NCBI GenBank assembly: GCA_963691705.1
Contig: OY829542.1
Location: forward strand, 60,784,427-60,848,426
DNA: 64,000 bases
Direction of reading: 5' to 3'
DNA from: Viola odorata
Taxonomy: Eukaryota > Streptophyta > Magnoliopsida > Malpighiales > Violaceae
Shown: piece by piece, positions 50,182 through 62,500 of the stretch
Numbering within the stretch: position 1 is the first letter of the stretch
Layout of the letters: every line of letters starts with the position of its first letter
Notes under the pieces: model-generated
Databases searched by the model: none
Told to the model about the DNA's origin: nothing
Seen by the model: the letters and a program-made list of their open reading frames with translations, nothing else
Made by a program: the position numbers and the translations under genes

Positions 50182-51117
50182 TGATGTGATCCCGCCTAGG
50201 GTTAGTAAGCCGGATTACAATGGAGCTTATGGAGGATTTAGTCGAACGAATTTATTTAGCGACAACAAGATCACAAGAAAGGAAAGGCACGAACAAAATA
50301 GATTTAGCGGAGAATAGATAAGAAATAGCGGAGGATTTAGGAAATATGTACCCGAAAATTTATAAGATTGACAAGAGATTTAATTTGAGCACACGAACAT
50401 CCAAGGATTAAACCATGTAACTTGACATCCACGATTCTTGGAATAAGCAATTAATAAGTCCAAGTTTCATTCAAGAAAACTTGTCCAAAATACAAACACA
50501 ATTCGATGTTTCCTCAAGCAAACAATCGGAAGGAGTAATCTCAACTCAACGATTTTTACTCAAAAAAATAAGTGAAGAGTTCAAGGCTTAGGTGATAAGA
50601 GAAGGAGTATTCTCACTTGACAAATATCACACATAGTCTAAAACTAAGGAGGAAAATGACACAAAAGAGTTTATGTATAGTGGGCATGCAAATTGGGTTT
50701 GAAAAGCCCAAAAAAATCCGAAATTAAAGAAGTGGCTGGCGTGATCACGCTAAGAGCTTAGCGTGATTACGCCAGACACTTTTTCCTTAGCGTGATCACG
50801 CTAAGACCTTAGCGTAATCACGCCAAGGATTATGCCCAAAACCCAAAATAACATCAGTGGCTAGCGTGAATCACGCTAAGAGCTTAGCGTGATTACGCTA
50901 GACACTCTTTCCTTAGCGTAATCACGCCAAGGATTCTTCTTTGGCTTGATGCATGGTCGCGTGGGCAGTTCTTTCCTTGGCTTTGATAGGTTCTTTCTCT
51001 CTCATTTTGCCTTCAAACCATAGGGACAACCCTCTTGCTTTGCTTCGTGTGATCGGGCCTTGAGGCAACATGTCTTGAGTGTCAAAATTGGCCTTGGAAG
51101 GATCCGTGATCACATCA
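50182..51117. mobile_element. Solo LTR of an LTR retrotransposon, 936 bp
   Basis: Begins TGATGTGATC and ends GATCACATCA (10-bp inverted ends, TG...CA). It is flanked by the 5-bp duplication CCATC at 50177-50181 and 51118-51122. No internal coding region remains. A cluster of palindromes around GCGTGATCACGC lies at 50733-50935. The superfamily was not determined. Confidence 0.78.
50733..50935. repeat. Palindrome cluster in the solo LTR
   Basis: Two tandem units (about 50731-50830 and 50856-50935) are built from the words TGGCGTGATCACGC, CTTAGCGTGATTACGCC and CCTTAGCGTAATCACGCC. Each unit contains facing copies that pair as 15-20-bp hairpins, and one 20-bp perfect palindrome is centred near 50797. 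Confidence 0.85.
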
Positions 51118-51122
51118 CCATC

Positions 51123-52014
51123 AGTTCTGTTATCAATTATTGAAGAAATAGAAGCCCACAACCTCTTTACATGGAATGATATTGTCCGTTTTGAGCTTCA
51201 ACTCTCATGATTTTCCCAAAATGTCTATCCTTCTGTATGTCAAATTCTCTTAATTAAGTGTTTATGAGAAGAAAATATTTTACCTTGTGTATGTCAAAAT
51301 GTTTATCCTTGTATATGTTTAAAAAAATGAGTTTACATTATATAAAAAATAATTTAAAACTATTACCTAGATTGAATGCGATTCAACTCTAGTTAAATGT
51401 TTAACTCTTAAATATTTTCCCTCTCTAAATCAATCTTTCCGTTCGATTTGAAAACCTTGGTCATAGGGTTGAGCTAGTAGATACATTTTTCCTCAATTTT
51501 GCATAATTTTTAAATTATTTTACCATTTATAAAAAATTTACTACTAAAAAGATTAAAAATGCAACTTTATAAGATGTTAAGTAAAATATTTTATACACTA
51601 TAGGGTTTATATATTATTTACCCTTATAAGTTTAAAGGATTTTAAAAGTGAATTTATAACCTTGCCTCTTTCTAGTTTTTTTTTTTAATTATGTCTCTCA
51701 TTCCATTTCACCAGTAGCTTTGTTTTGTTTAGCAAATGGCAACCTTGATCATGTTTCAAAGTATAAAATGTCATTAACCTGTCTTTTGTGAGCCAAAGCC
51801 AACACAAAACTTAACGCAATACCCAGTCGCCTAGCATGCACTGTTACTTTGTTCTATATAATTGTTTCAGAAAGATATACAGCAACAATACAACAGCAAA
51901 ACTGGAAACTGGACACCAAAGAATGATGCAATAATACCAACCACATTAGACATCAACAAATGATATACAACAACAATACATCCATGACTGTCCATCCTTA
52001 CAGAGGAGCGCAAA
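51123..52014. other. Intergenic, 3' side of CMK
   Basis: AT-rich DNA without recognisable genes. The last ~150 bp probably hold the CMK 3' UTR. The open frame at 51867-52097 is an out-of-frame shadow over the CMK end. Confidence 0.5.
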
Positions 52015-55000
52015 TCACTCGAATGTTCTCGAAGAGTCACATGGAGAAGTAGCAGCGGTGGTTGAAGCAGGTTGTCTATACCATTCATTAGCCTCACGAG
52101 TCATGAAATTGGCCTCTGCAATTGCACATCAAAGAGCATCAAATAGTAATGAATAACAATTTTAGATGTTTTCCATTATGGAAAGAGATGTAAATTTTAA
52201 TTAGTTTCAGTATTTCAGTAGCTCTTTCTTTAATGCTTTGGTGCACACACAAGGTTAGCCTAAACTAGAGAACTTCCATATGCATCTCCAAGCATCTCTC
52301 AAAAAATGTGGGTAGAAAAAAGCTAACACCAAAAATCTTTATTCTATATTTTCGCAGCTGTGGCCTTGCTTTGCTCTCTTGTGAACTCAACAAGAGAGTT
52401 GTAACAGCAAGGATGTTGGGTTAAAGAAAAAAAAATTATTATGAAAACATCCTACAATGGTGCATCATCTCGTATTATATATATATAGTATCAAATTACC
52501 AAGAAGCACGCTACCAGTCAGAAATGGTAGGGCTTTACCTGAGATGAAAACATCCTGGTAGTCATCATCATCATATACGAACTGAGGAGGATCTGGAGAG
52601 CCAACTCCAACAATGGTGCTTCCGCTGAACCAATACAGAAGAGTGACAATAAGTTTACAGCAAGAAAATGAAAAGATACATGATAGGCGTTTTTAATTCA
52701 TACAAATTTCAGTTATCCTATAGAACGTTCTAAACTGATGAAGATGATCTTTTGCCGCCGAAATGATTTCAACCATAAAATTTGTTTTCAAGTGAACACA
52801 TTATTATAGCACATGTAGTAAATAGCTCATGTAAAAATTGAGACCCAAAAAACAAAGAACTAATGTAACAAAATAAATTTCTAAGAAAAGCACACTAAAA
52901 CTAGATCACTATGAAAAAGAAAATCTATTAACGTAAGAAAACTAGATTACTACAAGAATACATAAATTGGAACAAGAAATAATGGCACAACACCAAGTTT
53001 GAAGCATTCAGGTTTCATGTCTGAAAGGCAAGGTAAAAATCCGTTACTGAATGCTAATTAAGCATCACCTGAGACTAATATATAGCTAATTGCTATAATT
53101 TGATTACATTGCTATGTATGATAATTGACCTTCATTAAGATTAGGTTATGCTGAAAACTGCGAAACCTATTGAACAGACTTAAAGCATATTGGCCACAAT
53201 GCTTTCTAGCAGACATGCAAGTAACTTGAAAACTAATATTACATCTATGAACATGGAGATGTCAACACAGGCTTCCATATTACGATAACTACAAAAAAGG
53301 GACACTTAGAAAAATCAAATCCTTAGAGCACTATACAATATCAAAACAATCATAACTGCAAAACAAAAACCTCGTAAAAAAATTGATTACAGCGAAATAA
53401 TTGTCATGGATATTTCATGAGCTTCTGGTGCACATTGGACTGGATGTTGAGATTAAAAAACAAAAGTCCTTATGTTCGTACCTCCCAGACATAAACACAG
53501 CATCATATTGTCCACGGCCTGCTGCAGCTACACGTTGTTTCAACCTTTTAAGAAATGGGACAACATCAAATGCAGGAGGTTCTGCGGAAAACATGTATAA
53601 AACAATTATAAATATATTACTCTTGCCTATCTAATACTAAGAAGACCATATCATATATATGACTAAATAGTTCCTTCGCCCAAGAGAGAGGAAAAACAAA
53701 TGGTGTGAGTGATTCACAGAGGCATACTAAACTGTAGTGATAAAACAAACCTAGTCTTAAGGTAGTTGGGATCGCAAGAGTCTAAGAGTATGTATCTTAG
53801 TTGTATTTCAATATTCACAAGTATTTATGTAATTCTCAGAGTTGCTAAAGATTTTCCACGTTTAGATTTCATTTACTATTTAAATTTTAATATCTAGCTG
53901 GTATTTGTATAATTAATTAGTTTATTAGGATTTTATTTAGAGGGAATATTTATGTTTTATTGTTACCAGATGTGTTAGTGTTAGCAGCACATTGTACTAG
54001 GATTTGCTAGGTCCTTATATGTTTGTGATCTTGCTGGCACTCGTATAACCTTTGACTTTTCAGCATCTGGTTGTATGATGCAATGAAACCATTAGATATG
54101 GCTCTTAAGAATATGATGCTAAGTTTCTCTCTCTTCATTTTCCTATCTTGAATTGAAACCCTTTTCCTACAATGCCTGTATCACTTCACAGCCATCAAAT
54201 CAACCTCTAACTATTGGAACCCACTCTATTCTCATCCGCATCAAAACAACACGATAAAATCAACCCAAACAACACAACACTCCCTTTCGAATGGAGTCCA
54301 GGATACCTACCTGCCTCTCCTACTGAACGACGCAACTAAAAGAACACAAAAGGGTGAGTGCAGGATTACTTAATTGATGCACAAAAAGATCAGGGAGGGA
54401 GAGAAAAGCCAAACAAGAAGCATTATAAACCAAGTCCTGTATCTCCCTACTCCTACCCAAATCATTGATGCAAACATCTTGAGAAATTCCACTCCTTGAG
54501 ATTTTCTCCAGCAATGCTGAAGGATCAACCTGACTAGTTCGATCCAACTGAAGGCGCTGAAGAGTCAAAGATTTGAAATCAAGAGAATGTGTTGACATTG
54601 AATAGGTGCAAACAGAATAATGCAGTAGAAATTAGTAGAGAATGTTACCTTGTAAACTTCAGCCGTTGAGCATGCCTGTTGAGGCTTTATGAGAACAAGT
54701 GGAATGTCTAATGATAATGGGGAAGGAATATCATCTACAATCTTGGAAACGAAAACAAAATGAAGAAAAAAATATGCAAGCTTAGAAACCAAATAGCAGA
54801 ATAAAAGTTATAAGCATGTGTGTCCATTGGGGATAGAGATCTGTAACTGTTGAAAGGTGCCAAAAACATACATTTCTTTTTGTAATGAAGAACATGAATG
54901 TAAGAATAGAATAAAATGTTTCGCAGAATGAAGGAGCTAGTACCTCGCCACGACCAGTGCAGTAGGCAGCTCCATGAGAGAAGAAGAAAGGGACATCAGA

Positions 55001-55927
55001 ACCAATCTCACTGGACCATTCTTGAAGTTCTTTCTCAGTGGCAAGACAACCACTGAACTGATTGGCGGCCCAGAGGGCAGTTGCTGCATTGCTGCTTCCG
55101 CCGCCGAGCCCTGCTCCAGTGGGCACTTTTTTATCTAAATGAATCTGGTAAAGAGCAAAGCATTCAAGAAAGCAATAATAATAAAATAAAAAGCTAAAAG
55201 TGGGTAATGATGGAAATGAAAGTAAATGGTGGTATGAAAGGAAAGGAGTACATACCCAGAAGAAGTTATCAGCGCCAGTCTTTTTCCTGTAAAGGTTAAG
55301 GGCTTTAATAATCTGCGAAAAGGAAGGCATTTTACAAGATGCAACAATATAGAAAAAAGGAGAGCATATAATTAAATGGGTGTTGTTGCGAATTAGGAGT
55401 TACCAGATTATTCTGAGATAGAGGTATGCCGGAGACGTTGGTTGATAAACGATCAGTGGTTTTGGAAGGAGACAGAGAGAACTTGAGGATATCACCCAAG
55501 CTAATTACATGAAACAGCGACGCCAATTCATGAAACCCATCTTCTCTCTTGCCAGTGATTCGTAGGAAAACGTTTATCTGATTGAATTTTTTATATTTTA
55601 ATTTAAAAAAAAAAGTGGGGCTTTGAATACAATTGGAGATAAGAAGAAAGGAGAGAGATGAGATGGTTGAATGAATACCTTGCAAGGAGAGTAAAGCGTG
55701 AGCCTGGAAAGAGGAGCATTCATGTCCACCTGATCAGCAAAACTGTTGACTCTTGCATCAGGATCGTACACAACCTCCACCTGGTTGCTGGCGGCGACGG
55801 CTTTCACGGCTGGGAAGCGAAGTCTTTGATGGGGGATTGAGCTTCTTGTTGAGGTTGTTATCCTTGCGCTACCCCCGCAGCTGAAGTGGCAGTTATTGGG
55901 GAGAAGAGCAAAGGCAGCGGCAGCCAT
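52015..55927 (-). CDS. CMK (ispE): 4-diphosphocytidyl-2-C-methyl-D-erythritol kinase, plastidic
   Basis: Nine minus-strand exons (55927-55679, 55577-55404, 55312-55256, 55144-54944, 54741-54649, 54556-54457, 53581-53482, 52624-52539, 52115-52015) give 386 residues, normal for plant CMK. It phosphorylates CDP-ME with ATP in the plastid MEP pathway that supplies isoprenoid precursors. Residues 1-~55 are Ala/Ser/Arg-rich and look like a transit peptide. Then come SPCKINVFLRITGKREDGFH (from about 80), the GHMP-kinase ATP loop PTGAGLGGGSSNAA (168-181), EIGSDVPFFFSHGAAYCTGRGE, the CMK block IPLVLIKPQQACSTAEVYK and a C-terminal MSGSGSTIVGVGSPDPP glycine loop. All junction phases agree. It is divergent from the permease gene starting at 56551. 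The largest introns (52625-53481 and 53582-54456) contain nothing recognisable. Confidence 0.97.
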
Positions 55928-56550
55928 TTTAGCAAGAAAAGCTTGAAATGTAGACTATACACTGCACGGAAGAAAGGAATCCGCCTCCCCTTCTCTTGCT
56001 CCGTTTCTTCTTCCTTCGAATTGCAGAGACAGAGAGCACTTAGACTACGGACAGTGATAACATGGCAACAGGAAGGATTGGCATATTCGCTATGATTTTT
56101 GTTTGCTAAAACGATAAAACGATAAAACAATAAAACTCCTTTTTTTTAGTTCTCAGTTTTATTTTTTATTTTTAAAATTACTAACGGGCTATTTCACGTG
56201 GAGTATTACTGTCATAAAAATCAATATAAAAATAACACGTATGTATAATTAATGACCACATATATACGATGTAAGGATGAGCCGAAATAATAGGCGATAA
56301 TCAGTAGAAAAATCAAATCGATAAAAAAAGATACATCAGCCAAACCATTAATATCATTAATCCCTCTTAAAACACAAGGAAAAACCAAAAAAAGATCGAC
56401 TACTCTTCTAGGCGGAGGGAATGAAGGGAGTGATGGGCCAGACCTTATCTTCATAAACAAATTCAGTTTCGTGCTGTTCTTATTTTCACACAAAAAATTG
56501 CAGAAACAAATTAATCCAAGGCAACAGATTGCTTAGAAAGAATAACTGAA
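55928..56550. promoter_or_regulatory. Shared intergenic region of divergent CMK and permease genes
   Basis: 623 bp separate the two start codons. It must hold both promoters and 5' leaders. No clear TATA box could be assigned to either side, and no mobile element is evident. Confidence 0.5.
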
Positions 56551-59500
56551 ATGACACTACCAGCAATAAAAATGACAAAAATGTCAGTTGCCTCTCCTCA
56601 TTCAATTTCAAGCCTTGTAACAACAACAATCCCATTCAGATTCTGGACAAGAGAGAAACCCATTCTTCCTCTTCTGCTTCTTCAACCAAAGCCAAGACCC
56701 AGAAGACGCATTCTCACCGTTCATTGCCAGTCTCAGTCCCCGCCGCCTCAGTCCCCACCGCCGCCGCCACCGCCACCGCCACCGCCGCAACAGGAATACC
56801 AACTTGAGAGGCTTTTCTCCAACCTTAACCAAGCCACTTTCAAGAGAGAAGCTGGTGAATATATATTGGATTATTTATCCAACTCTTTTCTCATCTTATT
56901 GTAAATTCTATAATCTGCAGACGAATGAATGTCTTCTTTCCCCTTCCAAAACGCAGGGAGTTTATCAAGTGCAATTCTTCTGGTGGCTGGAACTACGGTA
57001 TTTCTCATCTTATCCTTTTGTTTTTGCTTCTGTGCTTATATTTGTTGCATTGCGTTGCTTGTAATTTATAAATGGCAGTAAGTAATATAACAATACTAAT
57101 ATTTATGCGCCTGTGTATAAATAAGTGAAGGTAGGTGCTGGGATCTTGGCAATTCCTGCAGTCACCCAAGAATCTGGTTTCTTAGCTTCTGCAGTTGCCT
57201 GCGTCCTGTGTTGGATTTTCATGGTAAACATTCCTTTCTTCTTTCTCTGCACATGTACGCAGTACGCCCACCACATTCTCTTCAATTTTCCCTTCTGTCC
57301 TCAACTACCCTGCAGGTCACCACTGGGCTGCTCGTTGCTGAAGTCAATGTCAATTCCATGTGTGAACTCGGCTCTGGCGGTGTATCTTTGGTACTTGATC
57401 TTTCTTAATTGTACAAGCACAAACAATAAGCTCAATTGCATGTTGCATTGTCTCTCTCGATTCCTGTTTTCCACTGGGATTTGGCTGATTGTAGGTGTCA
57501 ATGGCCAAAAGGACTCTTGGAACTGCTGGAGTTCAAGTTGCATGGTAAGCTTTTCTTTACCACACCTACATGTGCCTCAAACTTTCCCTTCAGTCATTCG
57601 CAAATCCTCAATTTAGAGAGTAATACCAGTATGAAAAATGAACCTAGTAATTCCAACTGTGTAAACTGATCTTATTTTGCAATCAGTGGTGCATGCTTGC
57701 ACGTGTGTGTATACCTCATGTAAAACATTGTATGCTGAGAACTCAGTATTCCTGCTACCTAAGTCTTTCCACACTAGAACTGATTGGTGTTCTAAAATAT
57801 TGGCTTCATGCTGTGGTGGCCATAATGCTCAAAACTGGTGCATTTATACCATATGATGTAATGTGCATAGAGATCACACAGTGCATGCATTCAAAATTAG
57901 GAACTTATAAGGCTAAAAAATTTGTGGACTTTCTCTATTGCTGTTTTGATAGAAATACAAATATTATCCCATTCTTAAAACCATTTCCTGTTCTAGGATA
58001 AGGCTTCAAATGCCTTGTGCTTTTACTACGCATCTGACACATCTTGTTTCTTACTAGTGTAGTTTCTTACTAATGTAAACATACTTTCCCTTGCAGTAAT
58101 TTTTTAGTAGGATCACTGTAACCCATACAGACTCAATAATATGAAGATGGTAAGATTCTCCAAAGTTTGGCAAGAAAGCTTCCACCATCTCTTACTCAAC
58201 ACAATTTTCTTAGAATCTTCTACTGTAGCTTCATATGCCATAACTAAGGTTCAACAAGTATTCTGAGCAAATTGGAATAACTTTCTTTTTGCATGGTTAC
58301 TCTAAAATGCAAATTTGCACTGCTTAGTACTGGCCATTCAAATTATTCGATAATGACCCTGTAGAGATCTCACTTAATTTCTTGTCAAACTGTGACAATC
58401 CTGTTATTTTCTACTTGTCTTGCAGTTGGTGTTACCTATTTATCCATTATGCCCTTCTAGTTGCCTACGTGGCTCGTTCTTCAGAAATTTTGACAAATTT
58501 TCTCAGCATTCCATCGTATGAATCACAATTCTACCTTTTTTATTTTCCCAAGTCTTGTCTTGCATGTATGCATCTTAGTTTGTAGTGTCATGAGTACCAG
58601 GGATCAGTTTATTTTCACAACATCTCATTTTTTTATTAGCTGCTGAATAGGCTGCTTTTTATGTTTTCAGATGGGAAAGTGCAACCTTGTTCACTTTGGT
58701 TTTTGGTGGCACATGCTACTTTGGAAGGTTGGTCATGTTTCCTTACACTTGCCACTGGAAGTCATGGATTATCATATTAGCTTTGCTTTGATACAATTTA
58801 GAAATGCTATCTGTTCTACTGTGCTAAGATAAATGCAACTGTGACTAGTAGCATACTGTGCTTCTTTGCTAGTGATATTTGAATGCTTTGGATGAGTTGA
58901 ATACGTGTACCCACTTGATCTTTTTACTATTTCATATTGGTTTTAAGTTAATCCACTGTCACCATCACTATGCACAGATAGATGCATAAGGCGAAAATCT
59001 CATATTTTATATAAATATAATAATGGATGATTAAAACTTAACATTACCAGATATGCATACATTAAAATGATTTTTGATACATAGTGTTTGCTTTCCAAGC
59101 TTTTCAATTTTATAACTTTAGTTGGAAGTCTGTCTTTTGTGTTTGTTGTTGTGCAAAACTGAATTCCGATATCGTATATTACAAGGGTTGAACCCCATTC
59201 TTAACCTGCCACTAACTACCAAAACTCCGCACTAGAGACGAATGCCTGATTGCTTAGGTAGGTTTTTTTGGTGACTATAATTATTGTGGAATTTATTTCC
59301 ATTTCAGTTATATAACTTTTGGGACTTCTGTAAACTAAACCTCCAAGTTTCTACCATAGATGTTGATTCTCTTATTTCTTAGTTGGATTTGTCATATGCA
59401 TCATTGGGTGGGTCCCTCTTGTTTTTCTCTTTTATTTCTTCATTCTTAGTTACTTATTGGCTTAAAGTGATATTAAATTCATCTCCCTAGTCCCTTCTAT

Positions 59501-62500
59501 CAGTCACCTAGTGCATGTCAAGTACTGACAACAAGTGGTGTCACTAAACTTCATGTTAATACTCTGTCAAATCTGTGGAAGTTTTCTGTTTATAGCTTTG
59601 GATACAGCGCATAGATGCTGACAGTGCTATAGTCTTCGACAGATGGTTGCCCATGGATTTTTGGATAACATTGGATGCGTGTGCATGGGGATGGTGTATA
59701 AATGATAGAGAAGCTTACCATGCGATATTTGCGAATATAGCAAATATAAAAGAGAGAATATATTTCCTAGGTCTTATATTAGCTAATACTTCATCAGAGT
59801 TCTGTTGTGGTTTTATTCTACTCCTTAGAGATAATGTCCATCAATATCTCGATCTGAAAGTACTATAAAGTAAGGAGACAGCCTGTCAATGTGCAAGAGT
59901 TAACAAGTCTAATGGCATGGTGAGAGCCTCCATTAAATGGTTTTGGATGGCTTAATGAAACAAAGCTATGTTTTTTTATGCTATGGTGTATTTTGCTTCA
60001 ATCTAAACTAAATATTTATATCATTAATGCTTTGAACCTGAAATAAATGTCCAACTATACATTATGTAGCTGAATACTTAAGCAAACTCTCTAAATAATT
60101 TTTTTTGCACCTTGAAATCTTGAAATCTCACAGGCTCTATTGAGGATGTCTGAGACAGATTTGATCAATTTTACTTTAATTTCCTAATTTCTATGCTCTG
60201 CTAACTCAATTATTCTTCTCCCTTAAGTTTCTATGCAAAGAGAATAATGTACCTTGATATCTGTCAGGCTTTGTTGAGGATGTTTAAGGAAGATATATTT
60301 AGTGCTTCCAATATTTTCCTCAATTTTATTATATTGATTCAACAATCTGTCAGACTCTCTGTTAATAAAACAATGTAAAGCTAACTTTATATGTGTATTG
60401 ACTTGTAGTCAGCGATACATTGGTGCCCTTAATGGAGTTCTGGTATTTGGGATCGTCACTGCTTTCACGTCTCTCGTGGTATTTCCCTGTCCCTGAATCA
60501 TGTTCATTTTCACATTCTTTTTTATATACATTGTTGTATTGTTTTTGATGATAAAATGCAATGTTTCTAATGGTATGATAGTTAGTCATTGTGATAATTA
60601 TCTGTTCATCAATTACATTTTGTTTCATATATTTTCTACATAGACTTTGTTGCCGGTTTCTTTTGTTTGTAAAATGCATTGTTGCTACTGGGATCTTATT
60701 TAATCACTGGTATAAAGAATGATCTGGCTGTGTGATATCAACCATCTTGAGCCAGAGTAGGTAGCATTGCAGGGAATTCATTTGGATTCAGAAATGGTTA
60801 ACATCAAAGAAGTATAAAAAACTCTTCAACTATGCCAGCCATTCAATTTACATTTAAGGAAAAAATGTTCCTGAGTGAGTCATCTATCTATTTGTAGTTG
60901 GGTCTGGCTTTAGTAAAAAATGCTTCTGGACAAGAGAGAACTAAATTAAAGGTTGAATGAATTTATACAATAACTCAAATTAAGAGCGTTCATAAGTTTC
61001 ATATCCATTTCATTTCAAAATGATAACTACTCAATCACTGGTAAGGCAAACCAAAAAATTGGCATCCCATCGTACTTGAGCTCTTTTTCTCCCCCCTCGT
61101 GTTTTTGATAAGGACTAGGGATATCTTATTTCTAACATGAAAATTCAATTCTAAATGATAGTGTACCTGCAGAAACACTTTTTGGTGAAGGAGAAGGCCA
61201 AAAAGCGACTCGGTATGGTACTTTCCACATTGAAAACTAGGCTAATATTGAACTCAAACATGTCATTAGGTGTTTGACTAAAATGTACTACAGCATCCTC
61301 ATTAGATGTCGAGCACAAACATCTCATCAGTTATCTTGTGGAGATGATCTGTTATGATCTTGCTTCAAGGATCTTGTAACGGCGTTTAGCTGGAAAATTC
61401 AGATCAACTAATTGTCCCTTCCCCTTTCCTTGAACGACCTATTTTGACTAATCACTCAAGCTCATCAATGGGAGCTTGAAACCTTTGACCTCATTAGAGA
61501 AAGCTATAATCTCGGAGTTTGGAACAACTTTTTGCTTGTTTATTCATGCCTCTCTTAAACAGAGGTTTACAATGCTTAGATAAGGACGGCTACTAGTTTA
61601 CATAAATAATACTAAATTACATGGATTCTCTAAGGAGAATCTTTATTCTATTTAACTAATTTCTAGCTGATTGCTTCACTTGCCATAACATAATCACTAC
61701 CACGGAGACTCTTGGGGCTTGCAGACATGCATGCACTGACATTGTAGTCAAAGCAGTAGCTTGGTTCTTTGCTAGGGAGATAACCACCAGTGAGTGTTTC
61801 CTGGCTACCATTTTTCGGGGGATATAACCACCATAGATAGTGTAGAAGCTCAATCACAAGCAAATTTCTAGATGCAATCCGCCCCTCAGTCGCCGCTACT
61901 AACGGATCTCGCTTGACTCTATACTCATTAGTCTATATCCTTCCCTTCTCAAACTTATAGAGTAATCAACAGAACTTAAGCAAGCAAGCAAGCCAGCATA
62001 GCTACCAATACTATCTCTGCAAGCCAACCAGGCCAGGCAAAGCTGTAGGTTTTTTCGTTCTGCTGCAAAGCTAAATACTAGATGCTAATTGTGAAAGCTT
62101 TTATCCACATAATGCATTAAAGACAGTCAGCTCTGAAGCTAAGCTGGTGGCCAAAAACCTATACTGCTGGATGATGGGTCCTTCACATATGTAAGGTCCT
62201 TTTTCTGTTTCTTGCTGATGTCCGATTTCCACGTATCCCTGGAATGTTAACAGGCTATTTTTGATGAACAAACCCACAGAAGGTGTATAATCCTCCAAAC
62301 CTTTGCCTCTTTGTCAAATTTTCAACAAATTAATATGAAAGAAAGACAAACAGTGGGCAGTTAGAAGCAGAGATTTCTTTTACAGATCATGTGAAAGTTA
62401 TTTTAATGTTAGTTTTTCTGCATTGCTGTGAAACGTCTGTTATGATCTGCAGCAGATTTTATGTTTGTCATATTAAGTTCAAAACAAATTTTGTTCCCTA

